Assembly: GCA_002189035.1 (NCBI GenBank)
Contig: NEEC01000020.1
Coordinates: 1,302,001-1,366,000, forward strand
Source: Utricularia gibba
Lineage: Eukaryota > Streptophyta > Magnoliopsida > Lamiales > Lentibulariaceae
Direction of reading: 5' to 3'
Length of the DNA stretch: 64,000 nt
Shown: piece by piece, positions 23,245 through 35,039 of the stretch
How the letters are laid out: every line of letters starts with the position of its first letter
How positions within the stretch are numbered: position 1 is the stretch's first letter
The notes under the pieces: model-generated
The model's input: only the letters and a program-made list of their open reading frames with translations
The model's database searches: none
Told to the model about the DNA's origin: nothing
Translations under genes and position numbers: made by a program

Positions 23245-24680
23245 ACATTGTTGTACTTGTTATGGAGGATGTTCCTTGAAGGCCAACACAAGGCCATCCT
23301 TCAAGACCCAACCTTTAGAAGACGACCTGATTTCCATGGACCAACATGATCGATTCTGAATGAGCTTCAAAATGGTATGCTATGTACAATGAGAATATTC
23401 ATTGTTTGTAAGGTATTATAGCATTTATTTTATACTTGCTAGGGAGCATCTCGTGAAGGCTAAAATAAGGTCATCTTTTGAGACCAAATCTTCTTTCAAT
23501 GATTGTATTTTCTTGAACCAATGTGACCGGCTCTAAATGACTTCGAAACAATATGTTGTGTTCAACAAGAATATTATGTTTGGTAAGATATTGCAACATT
23601 TTTGTCATACTTGTCATAGGAGGCATCCCCTGAAGGCTAATATAAGGTCATTCTTTGAGACTCAACCTTCATCGGACGATCGAATTTTCATAGATCAACA
23701 TGACTGGCTCTAAATAAGCTTCGAAATAGTATATTGTATTCATTGAGAATATTCATGGTTTATAAGATATTGCAACATTTCTGCCATACTCATCATAGGG
23801 GATGTCCCATGAAGCCTAATATAAGGCCATCCTTTGAGACCCAACCTGATGAGCCCCAGGAAGATGATGAAGAGTATTTAAAGAATGATAAAGATGTTGT
23901 ACAAGTAAACACCTTGGATAATAAGATCATTCTATCAGGACTAATGACAAGGAGTAGGAGCAAGATGATTGAAGCTACACTCAAGACTCTACTCAACACT
24001 ATTGATATCAATGAGCTTGGAGTCTTACCATCAAAGGAGCTCAACTATTTGAGGCTGAATCTACTTTAAAGTCCAAAACATTTCTTCATCCTTCATGTGT
24101 GTTATTCGACTTGTTAGTCTTTCCTTTTTTATTTAGTTTGGGTTTTGGAATGTTAGAACCAAATTCTAGAGTATAAATACTTTAGAAATGTATTCTTTGA
24201 AGTACCTTTAGTTCGTTTCATGTATCTTGCAAAGAATTTCTTCTTCTTTAAGTACTTGAACACTCTTGACTTATCAAGCTTTTAGCTTATTGTATCTTAG
24301 GATTATTACTTCCAATTCCTTCTCCTTCTGAAGTGTGGCTCTTAATTCCCTTTCTTTCAAAGTCTGGTTGCAAAAGATTAATTCTCTTGAGGGTAAACTT
24401 GGGTGGGTTCCTTTTTAAGTTTTAGAAATCACCTCTTGTTCATAGGTTGCTAATCTCTTTAGATTAGAGGGTCGCATCACAATCTTCATCGGACTATTGA
24501 ATTTTCATGGACCAATTCGATTGGCTCTCAATGAGCTTCGGAAGGGTATGCTATGTAACAAGAATATTCACAATTTGTAAAATATCACAACATTTGTCAT
24601 ACTTGCCATGAAAGCATCTCCTGAAGGCTAGCATAAGGTCATCATTCAATATCCAATCTTCGTTGGAAGATGTCAAGCCC
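23245..24680. repeat. tandem array of about 178-bp units
   Basis: The anchor TGAAGGC (or TGAAGCC) recurs at 23277, 23454, 23631, 23810 and 24622. The first four are 177, 177 and 179 bases apart. Each unit contains AAGGTCATC.TT.GAGAC, GACGAT.GAATTTTCATGGACCAA, GGCTCT.AATGA.CTTCG, AGAATATTCA and TTGCAACATTT. The fourth and fifth copies are separated by an insertion at about 23849-24482. Removing it restores the period. Neighbouring units differ by roughly a fifth of positions by eye. Confidence 0.8.
23849..24482 (+). mobile_element. retroelement 3' fragment inserted in the tandem array
   Basis: About 634 bases interrupt a 178-bp unit. The first part is open and ends ...LMTRSRSKMIEATLKTLLN, close to the GPMTRARAKxLxxAL tail found at the end of plant Ty3/gypsy polyproteins. 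A stop follows near 24067, then about 400 bases of AT-rich, LTR-like DNA ending GGGTCGCATCA. Repeat text CAACCT on the left and CAATCT on the right could be a target duplication with one mismatch. Confidence 0.5.
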
Positions 24681-24689
24681 TTTCAATTT

Positions 24690-25545
24690 TTCATATCTAG
24701 GTTTATCAATTACTGGTTATATACACATACAATGAAAAGGAGGGAAAAAAACAAAAGTATAATAAGGATATATTTGGATTTTTTGTGTATGATCAAAGCT
24801 ATTCCAAAAGATTAGAAATATTGAGAAAAAAAAGAAAAATAAAAGATAATATGCTTCCATTTTAGTTTTCATGTTTTTGGTTGAAAGCAAGATGCTTCTA
24901 ATTGCTGGAGGTGCAACCAAAAGCATATTTATTTCTCAGGAGAAACAGTTTCTGAAAAATAAAAAATAATCTAAAGTTGAATGAACCAAAGGCTTGGGTG
25001 AACGATGTGTTTTATGGGAATATTTGATAAGTTTACATTTAATTAGATTTAAAGAATTTTTTATGTTTGATACATCTAAAACAAAAATCATACAAAAAAT
25101 TGATTTTTATATACAAATCAATATATATATTTATCATTTGATTAATTTATATTTTGAACCTTTAAATTATTTAACATATTCTATATATTTTTATCATGCT
25201 AAAACGGTCCCTCCCCCTATACCAACAATCCCAAAAAAACAACAAAATACACAAAAAAAATCAAAATAATATAAAAATATTAAAATCAAAATTTCCTTTT
25301 GAAAAAAAAAAAGGGCTGTGGAGATACGGGTTTATAATTTTATTAGGAAAATAATAATATTAAATAGGATTATAAATAAAATGTTAAAATTGTTCAAAGC
25401 AATCATTTAAAGTCGGTATATATCAATCAATATGGTGGGTTTGAGTAAAATCCACTAGTTTGGAAAATCACAGATTTTTATCGAAGAAGGGTTTAAATAA
25501 ATTATATATATCAAACGCATACAATATATTTCCTATGTAAATAAA
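24690..25545. other. AT-rich intergenic DNA
   Basis: No gene seen. There are A-rich runs at 25230-25310 and a TATATATA at about 25503, which could serve the short ORF that follows. Confidence 0.5.
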
Positions 25546-25549
25546 ACCA

Positions 25550-25696
25550 ATGCGTCCACTAGCAGGAAGAGGCTACTACGGACTACCCATTGTTCTCTCT
25601 GTGATACTTGTTCTCCTTTTGGTGTTAGACCAGAGAAATAGAGCAAATGCGTCCACCGTCACACAAGCAGAAGATGCGACAGGTGCCCCTCGTTAG
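25550..25696 (+). CDS. 48-codon ORF with one hydrophobic segment, doubtful
   Basis: The ATG at 25550 to TAG at 25694-25696 gives a basic start (MRPLAGRGYY), a 16-residue hydrophobic run (LPIVLSVILVLLLVLD) and a polar tail with an NAS sequon. That layout resembles a signal-anchor or a very short secreted peptide precursor. It is much richer in GC than its AT-rich flanks. A TATATATA lies about 45 bases upstream, and a minimal upstream ATGTAA lies at 25535-25540. I recognise no family. It may instead be a lone exon or a relic, since ACAG/GTGCCC near its end could be a splice donor. Confidence 0.3.
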   Translation: MRPLAGRGYYGLPIVLSVILVLLLVLDQRNRANASTVTQAEDATGAPR

Positions 25697-26365
25697 CTGT
25701 ATCATGATGATTAAGATTAGTTAAGACGACTCCATACATGATTCTTCTGCTAAGGGATAAGCAGACTCCAGCTAAGCCAAGTCTTAACCAACAGGGACCA
25801 ATGAAATCTAAACCCCAAACCAAGTAATAATCAGTTGATCATCTGGTTGGTTTTGATTTTCTGAGAATTAGATAATTGTCGTATTGGTGAAGCATTAAAT
25901 GAAAAGGAAATAATCTATATGCTAAATCCAATTTGACAAGATATCATCAACCACCCACTTCTTGCACAAAATTATCTACTTTCACATCAATCTATGCTCA
26001 GAACCCATATCACATGATCTTAGCAAGCCCAAAACCCCATGAAAGATATCGTATTACATCGATCTAAACATGAGTGTCAAGGAAAATATCTAGTACAAGG
26101 ATAGTGTGATCATTTTTCAAAGCTCGAGTGTGCAGCTGTGTCTACCCGATGTATGACCCATTCAAAAACTCTAAAATGTGAACTATGAACATGTAGATTC
26201 TTTTTAAATAACCGAAAAAAAAAAATCCCTAGCCAAGCATACAGAGTTCCAATACAATATATCCATGCTAATCATACATTGGAAGGAAGTAACAGTGATC
26301 ATGGGTCTCTTCAACAGTGATTACAAGAGAAAACGAGATGTAATTAGAAAAACATAGATTTGTAT
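25697..26365. other. intergenic DNA and 3' flank of the YEATS gene
   Basis: No coding signal. The stretch nearest 26366 should be the 3' untranslated region of the minus-strand YEATS gene. Confidence 0.5.
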
Positions 26366-27856
26366 TCACATATCAGGTGCCACTTTTAGTTGTTGCTGCC
26401 CATCAATCAAACTCAACTGCCTCCGGATTCGGGCAATATACGTTTGCACCTGTTCATTCACATGCGTCACTAGAAGACAGCAATTTTCATCATAGAGGAA
26501 AACAGAGGAAAGAAGGAAAACAACTCATACTTGTGAGCATGTGATGCCAACACATCTAATACATCATATTCAAATTGTATGCAAGTGATGAGATTTATTT
26601 CACACAAAACAAAGATTCCTGCTATCGTGTTCAGAGGAATAATCCCTTTTCTAGATAACACATTAGGAGCTAAAAGCTACAGCATAACAGATGCGGGGAC
26701 TATATTCTTATTGACCTGCTGTCGAGCTGCAGCAAGTTTTAATAGCTCATCTGCCTCAGAGAAGCCCGTAAACCATTGGCTGAATGGATGATCTTTGGTG
26801 TCACCTTTTTTTTTGTTTTCGTTATCCTCTATGGGCGCTGTAGACATCAGGTTATCTCAAAATGATGGGAATATGCATTAAAGCATTCAACAGAACAAAA
26901 GAGATATAAAGGACCTACACATACAAAAATTGTAAAGAAGAATAATTTTTGAACTTGAACAACCTACTTGAAGATATCTAAGAATATAGTAAAGAAGAGA
27001 ACACACCAGGGGGTAAATTAAGGCCAAGGGGGAGCCTGGGCATAATTACTGCAGGATGATGTTGCAAGCGGGAGAGCAAAGCCTCAGAAGGTTCTGATAT
27101 CACAATCTCATCATATGACTCAACAACAACGGGCTTCTTCATGGATGGGCCAGATTCATCATCTGGGTACAACTTCAAATGGTGAAACCTATCATTAATT
27201 GTTGCAGGACCATATGAGTGATATGGGCAAACAATGAAAACACTGAGACGAACTTTACATTGACAAAGCTCATACCCTGGAAGGTATAAGATAAGAAATA
27301 TTTGAGATACAAGAGAATACAAAGGAACGAGACTAACAAATGCAATGGCTTATCGCTAATATCACTGTGGAAATGAAGAGTGATGGCGATTTCAAATTCA
27401 CCCCAACCAGACTCTGAAAGCTCAAAAGGGGGGCTTTCAACGACCCTTGTGGGATTGTTAAAACTAGAATGCAACTGGAAAACAGCACGCTTGATCACTA
27501 CTCCCAGGTCCTCGTTTGTTGCTCCACGAACATAAACCGTCCATTTATGAGATAAAACTCTATGATTGCAAGAAGAGAATATATAAGATGCAAAGATAAA
27601 ATGATTGGAATCACGAACTCTTCGAAAGCTCATCTCGTCACTTACTCACTGGCCTTCTTACCGAGCCAGAATGCAATGTTGCCGTAAACTAAAGGAACAC
27701 AAATTTCCAACTCTTTAAGCTTCTTCTCCATCCCCTTCAGAGAACGAACACCTTAAATTTGATTCCCTAATAGAAATCGCTCAAACCTGGCTGGAAAACC
27801 CAATATAAACAATAGAATTACACCTTCATGCCATTATGTTCAGAAAGGTTTTCCAT
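26366..27856 (-). CDS. YAF9: YEATS-domain protein, YAF9/GAS41/TAF14b type (six exons)
   Basis: Shared subunit of plant SWR1 and NuA4-type chromatin complexes. The YEATS fold reads acylated histone H3 lysines and supports H2A.Z deposition and H4 acetylation. Minus-strand exons are 27856-27824, 27734-27646, 27559-27338, 27188-27007, 26837-26716 and 26449-26366. All have GT-AG borders and agreeing phases, giving 243 codons plus TGA. The YEATS domain starts in exon 2 ([15 protein letters not shown]) and continues with [29 protein letters not shown] and [12 protein letters not shown]. The C-terminus has [16 protein letters not shown] and a coiled-coil-like [10 protein letters not shown]. The start is the first ATG after an in-frame TAG. 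The N-terminus ([11 protein letters not shown]) is shorter than in some relatives, and Phe replaces the usual Tyr before HHLKLY. No damage is seen. Confidence 0.95.
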
Positions 27857-27964
27857 TTTCCAACGCAGCAATGCAGCAGCTGCTGTTCCACAGAAACCCT
27901 CCGCCCTGATGAAGCGTTGTCGAATCTGAACACAAAATTCTAATACCCACAAAAAGGTATCAAA

Positions 27965-27972
27965 CTAGGGTT
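27965..27972 (-). promoter_or_regulatory. telo-box-like motif upstream of the YEATS gene
   Basis: On the minus strand AACCCTAG lies about 110 bases before the ATG. It resembles the AAACCCTA telo-box frequent in plant housekeeping promoters and leaders. The function is inferred from known motifs only. Confidence 0.4.
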
Positions 27973-28037
27973 CCAATTGAATTCAACGTTCTCCAGATGA
28001 AGTGTACTCGACCACGAGAAGAACTTTCCCCGTCTAA

Positions 28038-28043
28038 GGCCCA
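28038..28043 (-). promoter_or_regulatory. site II-like TGGGCC element
   Basis: On the minus strand TGGGCC lies about 182 bases upstream of the YEATS start codon and about 65 bases beyond the telo-box-like motif. The pairing of these two motifs is typical of growth-linked plant genes. Confidence 0.4.
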
Positions 28044-28659
28044 GTGTCAAGGCCCCCGTCTATTTTCAAATTAAACAAGGGGCGAATTTGATTTGAATCC
28101 CTAGTTAACGTATGTTGTGTAATATAAATAAATCAATAGTTTAATAAAAATAAGTCTGGTTAGAAGAATTTATATTCTTACCTGAATTCTTGCCCCTCCA
28201 ATATATTTCATTACTTAAACTAGTTAATTATTTAGGTACGAGTAAAAGCCCCAATTAAAGACCGATATGTCAAAAGAATAGATTTAGAAAAATACCCACA
28301 CTTCTACATTTTATTTTTTATATTATTTTTCTAATAATAATAAATATATATTTTTTGTTACTAGAAAAGTGATAGTTTTGTTGTAACATGTTTCCATAAT
28401 TCTTTTGAGTTAATTTTACATGAGTTCGGACTTACTTTCCAATACAACCCTCCGAAATCGTCGGCAAATAGTATTCAATATAAGAAATGTTATAATTGAC
28501 ATGGGCACTTAGTGTTGGAGAAGCGCAGGTGCAAAAGCCTTAGGATACTTAGAGTAGGCAAAGTATGGAAAGGGCCGAAGTCATAGTCTTTGCTAGAAGA
28601 TGCTTGTCAAGATATCTCTTCACAATGAAAAGTCGAACAGAAAGTGCCTCGTTAGCCAT

Positions 28660-29215
28660 TCCACCTATTAGAACAAATAATTCCATATCAGAGTATGAAA
28701 ATGAAATAAAAGTATATAAAAAATTATAAATTATTAGTAATTAATTGGTTTAATTTTTCTAATACAATTCACATTTTTTGTGTAATTGGACTTAATGTAT
28801 ACTTGTCCATCCTATCAGATTCTTGACTTCAACATGCCATCAAAGCATTTGTCAAACATTATGGTTTGGGTGGTTAAAATGATTTCATATTGGTCCGACT
28901 TTCGGTTAAAAAAAAAAAAAACAATTAGATATATTAGGCTTAAGTAACAAAAATTAGATCAACTTATTACTTAAGTATTATCTACAATCACAAAAAAGTC
29001 TTAATCACATTAGTTTGACTTGAGGATGAGTATTAGAACAAACAATCTGACATCAAGAGTTGAAATAGAAATAATCAAGTATATAAGGAATTTTAGATTA
29101 ATAATAATTGATTGGGTCTAATATTTTTTAATGTAATTCATGTTTATTGTGTAATTAGTCTTCACATGTACTCATCCAATCTATTAGATTCTTAATTTCA
29201 ACATCTCAAGATGAA
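28660..29215. repeat. two direct repeats about 370 bases apart
   Basis: ATTAGAACAAATAATTCCATATCAGAG...AAAGTATATAA...GTGTAATTGGACTT...ATCAGATTCTTGACTTCAACAT (about 28668-28845) recurs as ATTAGAACAAACAATCTGACATCAAGAG...CAAGTATATAA...GTGTAATTAGTCTT...ATTAGATTCTTAATTTCAACAT (about 29032-29205). No coding content is seen. The rest of 28050-28660 shows nothing recognisable. Confidence 0.5.
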
Positions 29216-29824
29216 AACCGAAGTAGGAGTGTTCAAGAAGATTCCTTCTTGAATAGAAAAGCTGAGTTAGGAGCATTCAAAGAAATATTCTAGTGGATAA
29301 GGTTTGAGTATGGAGTGCCTGAAAAGATGCCACTCTAAGGAGAAGTTTCATGATTAGAGTATTCTAGAACTTAGATAAGGCAGTGACATGATGAGCAAGT
29401 CTTGAGTTGTGGGATGCTTGGAGATACATCCCTCGAAAAGGAGACCTCACACAGCAGAGACTCGGGAAGGCACTTGCGTGGAGAAGATGGGGGCATGAAG
29501 TGCCTAACAAGGTGCTTCCATAGGAAGAATATTCTGATTGGAAACATTCCTCTAATGAATTTCATTGGAACTTTTTTTAGTCAATGGAATATCTAGAATG
29601 ATTATCAATCAAATATTGCAAAAAGTCAGTTGAGAGTACCTTGGTCGAGGTCTCATGCAGAAGAAGGCTAGAACATGGGGAGAAAATTAGTAAAATACAC
29701 ATTTTAGAAAAAATGATTGGTAAAATACCTATGGTTGAGAAATATTTTATAAAATACATGTTTTGTATGGTTTTTACATATTTGTGAGCATATTAGCAGT
29801 GGATCTCCCAGACTCAATGCAATC

Positions 29825-30140
29825 ACAGGTTGTGTTTTGAAATCGGTATTTAGAACCGGATTGGAATGGAGCCATGAGTTTGACCAGTCAAATCCGAATT
29901 AATAACAAAATATTATAACTTTAAACGTATATCAATATCAAATATTAATAAAATAATAAATATACTAATTTTTAATAAGAAGTGTCATGTGTATTTTCAT
30001 TAACATGAATATAAATACTGAAATATTTCATCTATTCAATAAAAAAATCACATTAACAATAATTTACACATAAATTTTTATATATAAAAGATAGCATAAA
30101 AATCATTACCCAAAATAAATCATAATTTTTTCAACCACAC
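29825..30140. repeat. dispersed repeat, copy 2 of 2
   Basis: Matches 18320-18690 in the same orientation and lies inside the MULE. It begins with AATCGGTATTTAGAACCGGATTGG text, which is reminiscent of short non-autonomous elements. Confidence 0.5.
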
Positions 30141-31199
30141 CAAATAACACAATGATTTCATTATTTTTCAGATTATCATGTTTTGTACATATATCAATTG
30201 TATTTATAAAACAGATTTGTAAGCATAATTAAAATATATTCATGCATGTGAGGTCTATTTCATTTGTAAAAATACATGTTTTGTAATTAACCTTTTTCTT
30301 ATCAAATATTTCTTATATTATCAAATAACATAGAGAAAACTTAGCAGTATACTATATTAAAATTTAAATGTAATTATAATTTTTGATTATAAATTATATG
30401 TAGTAGGATGTAGTGTTCATTATTGGATTTTAATTATTTTTAAAGATATTTTTGATTTTATTATCATACAGAGTGGGGTGTAGCATTCATAATTATGGGG
30501 TTTAAATTTGTTAAATTTTTTCATTATTGAGTTTTATTTATATTATATTGACAATTTTTTATTTATAAATTTATATTTTTCAATTTATAAATTCTACTGA
30601 AGTGAGTGTATTATTCAATATTGGGTTTTAATTATAGTATTTTTATCTTGTCTAGAAGGTTACACTAAGGTGGAGTCATTCATGAAACGCTGGGAGGGAC
30701 GAGCTAGTAGTTGATCATCATGATCGGAATCTGAAGGTGGCGAGGCATTCAAATCAATTGGATTGGATGCTTGTGTCTTGTTGTTTTATGTCAACCCAAT
30801 TTGATTCGCCATTTAAAGGGATCAACAAGAAGATGAAAAGCTGGTGGTGCACAGTCTCCTTCGTCTCTTATAGGATGAACTTTATTATTGTAAGTGCTCA
30901 ACATTGATGATAATCTACAATAATCACTGGTTCTATCCTTGGAGTTAATCTGAAACTGGTGACATGCCTAATAAAAAAAGGTTAATAAGTTTGAGTTGTA
31001 GGTTATATTGTAAATAGAGTTCATTTATATACCTTTTTGTGTATGACTGTAGAGATATCGGTCTAATTGCCACACACCATAATTGCAGTGGTCTTCAACT
31101 CTTACCCATCGAGTTTCAATGATGCAATTGGTCTTCAGTGTAACATCTACCTCATGAGTTCGTTCATCATATATAGTGCAGGTTAGTCAAGGTACTAGT

Positions 31200-34106
31200 C
31201 TTGATGCTGCCTTATAGGCTTCATGCACATTGTCATCAAAAGTTCAACCAACTGATCTCCTTGCTAGTGATTCTGTATTTTTCAAATGATATCTACCCTT
31301 TTTGAAGGTGACTTGCATAAATAGGTATACTCATACTACTTCGTTGATATGAACCTATATGTATTAAAAGTCTTCACCTTTACAATAGCCATTGGAGGTA
31401 GATGACGTACATCTTGTAATGCTTCATTCAAGGCCTTGCATGATTCATAGTCATGATCCTATACCTAATAAATTGAGAAATCAGCAGGGCAATGTAATTC
31501 GTAGTACCCAATTACAAGAATTCATGTACCGATGACCCTCATCATCTATCAAGGTGCAATCAATCAAAGGAATATCCATCATGTAGACATATTCTTTTAG
31601 ACTTGTCCTTACAAGGTGATCCATTGCTTGTGTATATTTTAAGTTGTTCCTAAAATATGGCCCATGTAATTTAGCATGGCCCATGTAATTTTTTTGAATG
31701 TGGAAAACACATAAACGATGAACACTATATGAGGGAACAAACTCTTGATATGGCTTGTACATAGCCAACAGTCTAGATCCACGATCACTGATGATACGTA
31801 CTTCTATTCTTCCTCTAATTACATATCGAACCAATTGCTCCATAAATTAGACCCAGTCCTCAGCACTTTCACCATACACGAATACATATCCCAATGGGAC
31901 TACATAGTTACTTACATCAATAACAATTGCTACAAGTAACTTGTAGTCGTAACTACCATATAAGTGCATAGCATCCACATATATGATTGACTGACCATGC
32001 GTGAAGCTTTTATTGAAAAGCCAAAAGCCCAGAAAACCTACTTCAAGAGACGATCACCATGAACATGAGCCTCATGTCCTCATTTCACCACTATTTCTGG
32101 GTTTTGCTTCCGAACCTCTTCAAAATAGATAGGTAGTTGGGTATAAGAAGCCTGCCAATTGGCATAATGTAGTTCATAGGCCCGACACATACAAGCCTAA
32201 GCATGCCACTTAGGCATATCATAGGCAAACAGTTCCTTAATGATACGTTGAACATCTAGAGCCGTTAACTTTGGACTTAGATACGGAATAAGCCGAAGAT
32301 TAACATATAAGATGTTTAGGTTAGCGTGGGTAAATGCTTCTTTTGACGTTAGTTTACAGCTATGAGGCTCTATCAGCTTTGTTATCTTCCAAATCCCTAA
32401 TCTCATTTGACAAGCTGCTTGGAGCTCAAACAGGCAATACTCCATCCCACTATAAGTCTATAGACATATCACCTCGTACTGATATTTATCGTTTTTTTAT
32501 GTTCTATATTCTCGCTGAGCAATGGTAAAGATGCCACTTGACAACTACATCCATAGCGGTATTATGATCCTTCAATGTCATACCCTATCAAAGAATTCCG
32601 GTTCTCTCATCGTAATAATCTTCTGATACAAATGCATCGTAATAATCTCCTGGTTTGTCCACTTCTTGCATTGGTAAGGGGGCCCTTGCATATGCCCCAC
32701 GGATTTCGATGTCTGGAGGCAAGTCAAGTAAATCTTCAACTGCTAATTCTACAGCATCCTCCTCTAAATTTGGGCTAGCAGGTATATCACCATCATTAGA
32801 TAAATTGTGTGCTTCATCTGCATACATGTCATCTCAATTTTGAAAGATATAGAAGTCATCTTGGTAGTTGTAATCCCTACCATGGTCCTAATAATCAAAG
32901 AAAGGATCATGACTTTAATGACCAGTTTTATGTTGATAGTCCATGCCATCATCAGTGTAGTAGTTGGAATCAGCCGAAAATTGAGGGTTCGAACTTAAAA
33001 CCGATGAAAGATACGAAATGAATAGTATATATCATACTGTCAAATTCATAATTCTTATGTATAAAATCATTTTATACCTTCCGAATGATGATATGGCTGA
33101 TACGGAGTTTCAAATAGGTTGAATTCTTCATATGAATTTGAAAAATTGCAATTGTCAAAGTTTTGTTAATATTGTAAGTAATCATATTACTGTGTATATT
33201 ATAGTTGTTGTTGAGGAAGGGACACTACAATTTTCCCAAAGAATAATCATTAAAAATTAAACATCTAAACCTCTAAATTGATTTGTAAAGCATTGAAAAA
33301 TAATCATTACCAATAAATTTATAATTAATATTTTATTATAATAAAGTATATGATAGTTTTCAATCATAATAAAAATCATAATAATCAAACTTATAATTTT
33401 ATAATAAGAATAATACATTCAAACTACTTCTATTTGTTTATAATTTTTTTAAAAAATATTATAACCAATCAAATCGGTAAAAATATTCCTAGCTAAGTAT
33501 GAATTAAAGCAATAATGATATTTTCATATAACAACTAAAACCAATAAAGAAGAAAGAAATCTAAAACATTCATTATTTAAAAAGTTGAAATCCTACAAAA
33601 AAAGAAAAAAAATTTCTAGAAATACAAATTATCAACTTTTTTTCAAATTCACAAAAAATTATATAAAATTCATAAGGATCAAGAACAAATACCAACCTGT
33701 GTAAGACAATGATGAATAACCCATTGAATTATGTTGCAAGATTAACATTTCAATACCAAAATCAGATCTGTTGGGATCTATAATGAACAAGAGATATGTT
33801 GAATCACTAACATTAATGTAATTTGTACTAGAGGAATCGATGTTGTAAAATTGAGCACATAATCGAACATTATCGCAATTCACTTCGATTCCTAGCTCAT
33901 TTTCAATAGTCTCTACTAAATAACTACAAGAAATGTTTCATTTCGCCGCTAAAATTTTCATCAATTCCAAAAAAATACGTATGGTGAACTGATGAATCAT
34001 CCAATATTGGCCCTCCAACATAAAATTTCATTGCAGCTTTGGCCATTAGTTTAGGGTTTAGGAAGAAGGAATTGATATAGTAGGAATGGGGTACAACTCC
34101 ATTCAT
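31200..34106 (-). pseudogene. MULE transposase remnant
   Basis: The minus-strand pieces follow the MuDR order. At the N-terminus, 34058-33650 gives AMKFYVGGPIL and an acidic stretch. At 32827-32588 there is an acidic segment. At 32430-32200 the text VxxxCxMRLGIWKITKLIEPHSC...HANL...IIKELFAYDMPKWHA matches the MuDR zinc/DNA-binding region. Around 31970-31900 YGSYDYKLLVAIVIDVSNYVVPLG is the region of the first DDE Asp. At 31843-31600 RIISDRGSRLLA...HRLCVFHIQKNYM is the second-Asp region and the C2H motif. At 31320-31250 FKKGRYHLKNTESLARRS follows. Numerous stops and frame breaks show it is inactive. Confidence 0.7.
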
Positions 34107-34289
34107 TTTTAATAAAACTTTATTGGCAAAATGATTTTATAACTCATTCACTACTACTAGTTTTTACTCCATTGATAAGATTCCACTACTACATTGATAC
34201 ACCCACAAAACAAAGCATTTTACTAACATTTATGTTACCTTAGGTATTTTACCAATACATATTTTTTAAATATGTATTTTAGTAACGAA

Positions 34290-34530
34290 GCCTAGAATGT
34301 GGAGTGCCAACAGTAGATTCCCTTGATTGACCAACCTGGGAACAAAGCACTCATGAAGGAAAGCGTATGCATCAAACACCTAGGCAATAAGTAATTACCT
34401 TGGAATGTGTTGTTTTGGAATAGGCTAGAGCTCATATCTCATTGTGCAGCACAACACCTTCATTAAGGATGAAATCTCTTCCCAATTTGGTGAACAAATA
34501 AGGTAAAGATTAATGAAAGTGTCACTTTGT
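34290..34530 (-). repeat. 3' LTR fragment of the copia element
   Basis: 34412-34515 matches 49025-49145 in the same orientation (AGCTCATATCTCATT, AGCACAACA, AAGGATGAAATCT, AATAAGGTAAAGATTAAT versus AATAAGGTGAAGATTAAT). It lies just beyond the end of the copia pol remnant on the minus strand, as a 3' LTR should. The MULE border at 34290 cuts it. Confidence 0.55.
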
Positions 34531-35039
34531 ATCATTCCTCATTGACAATTTGTGTCTATCTTCTCCTCAATGTCTTTGGTCTTGGTGGGATTTTCAGTAA
34601 CCCCCAATAGAGATTGTAAATATCGAAAGGGTTTTCGATGGAGAAACTTTGTAAGTATATCCATCTTCTGATTTTCAAATGTCACATGCTGTAATTTCAT
34701 GAGATTTCTATTGATATAGTTTCATAGCACATGAAATTTCACCTTGATGTATTTGCATTTTCCAAAGAGAGGAGTTTTTTGCCATTGTGATTGTCGATTG
34801 GTTATCAACTTGTAGTGTTATTGGTTGAGTGATTTTCAGTTTGAAATCTTCAAATAATTTCTTTAGAAAAATAGCTTGATTTAAGCCTACAACTACTGAT
34901 ATATATTCTGATTCAGATGAGGATTGTGCTATGACTTCTCATCTTTCACAACTCCAAGAGAAAGCAGTTGTATCGAAGAGATAGACATATCTTGATGTCG
35001 ATCTTCTATCACTTTTATCTCTAGCATACTCACTGGCGC

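Larger units (their letters stand above)
29679..34289 (-). mobile_element. Mutator-like element (MULE) with terminal inverted repeats
   Basis: The left end (about 29685-29771: TTAGTAAAATACACATTTTA...GGTAAAATACCTATGGTT) and the right end read in reverse (about 34284-34203: TTACTAAAATACATATTT...GGTAAAATACCTAAGGTA) are alike over about 80 bases. The flanks GGCTAGAACATGG (29666-29678) and GCCTAGAATGTGG (34290-34302) match at 10 of 13 positions and may be an aged target duplication of the 9-11-bp MULE type. Minus-strand transposase pieces fill 31.2-34.1 kb. The left third holds a second copy of the dispersed repeat at 18.3 kb. Confidence 0.65.

Noticed and set aside
23245-24680. CRISPR-like array
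   Set aside because: The units are contiguous 178-base tandem repeats without spacers, in a plant genome.
25001-25269. 91-codon ORF in AT-rich DNA
   Set aside because: Ile/Tyr/Lys composition mirrors base composition, and the end is a poly-A-derived Lys/Gln run.
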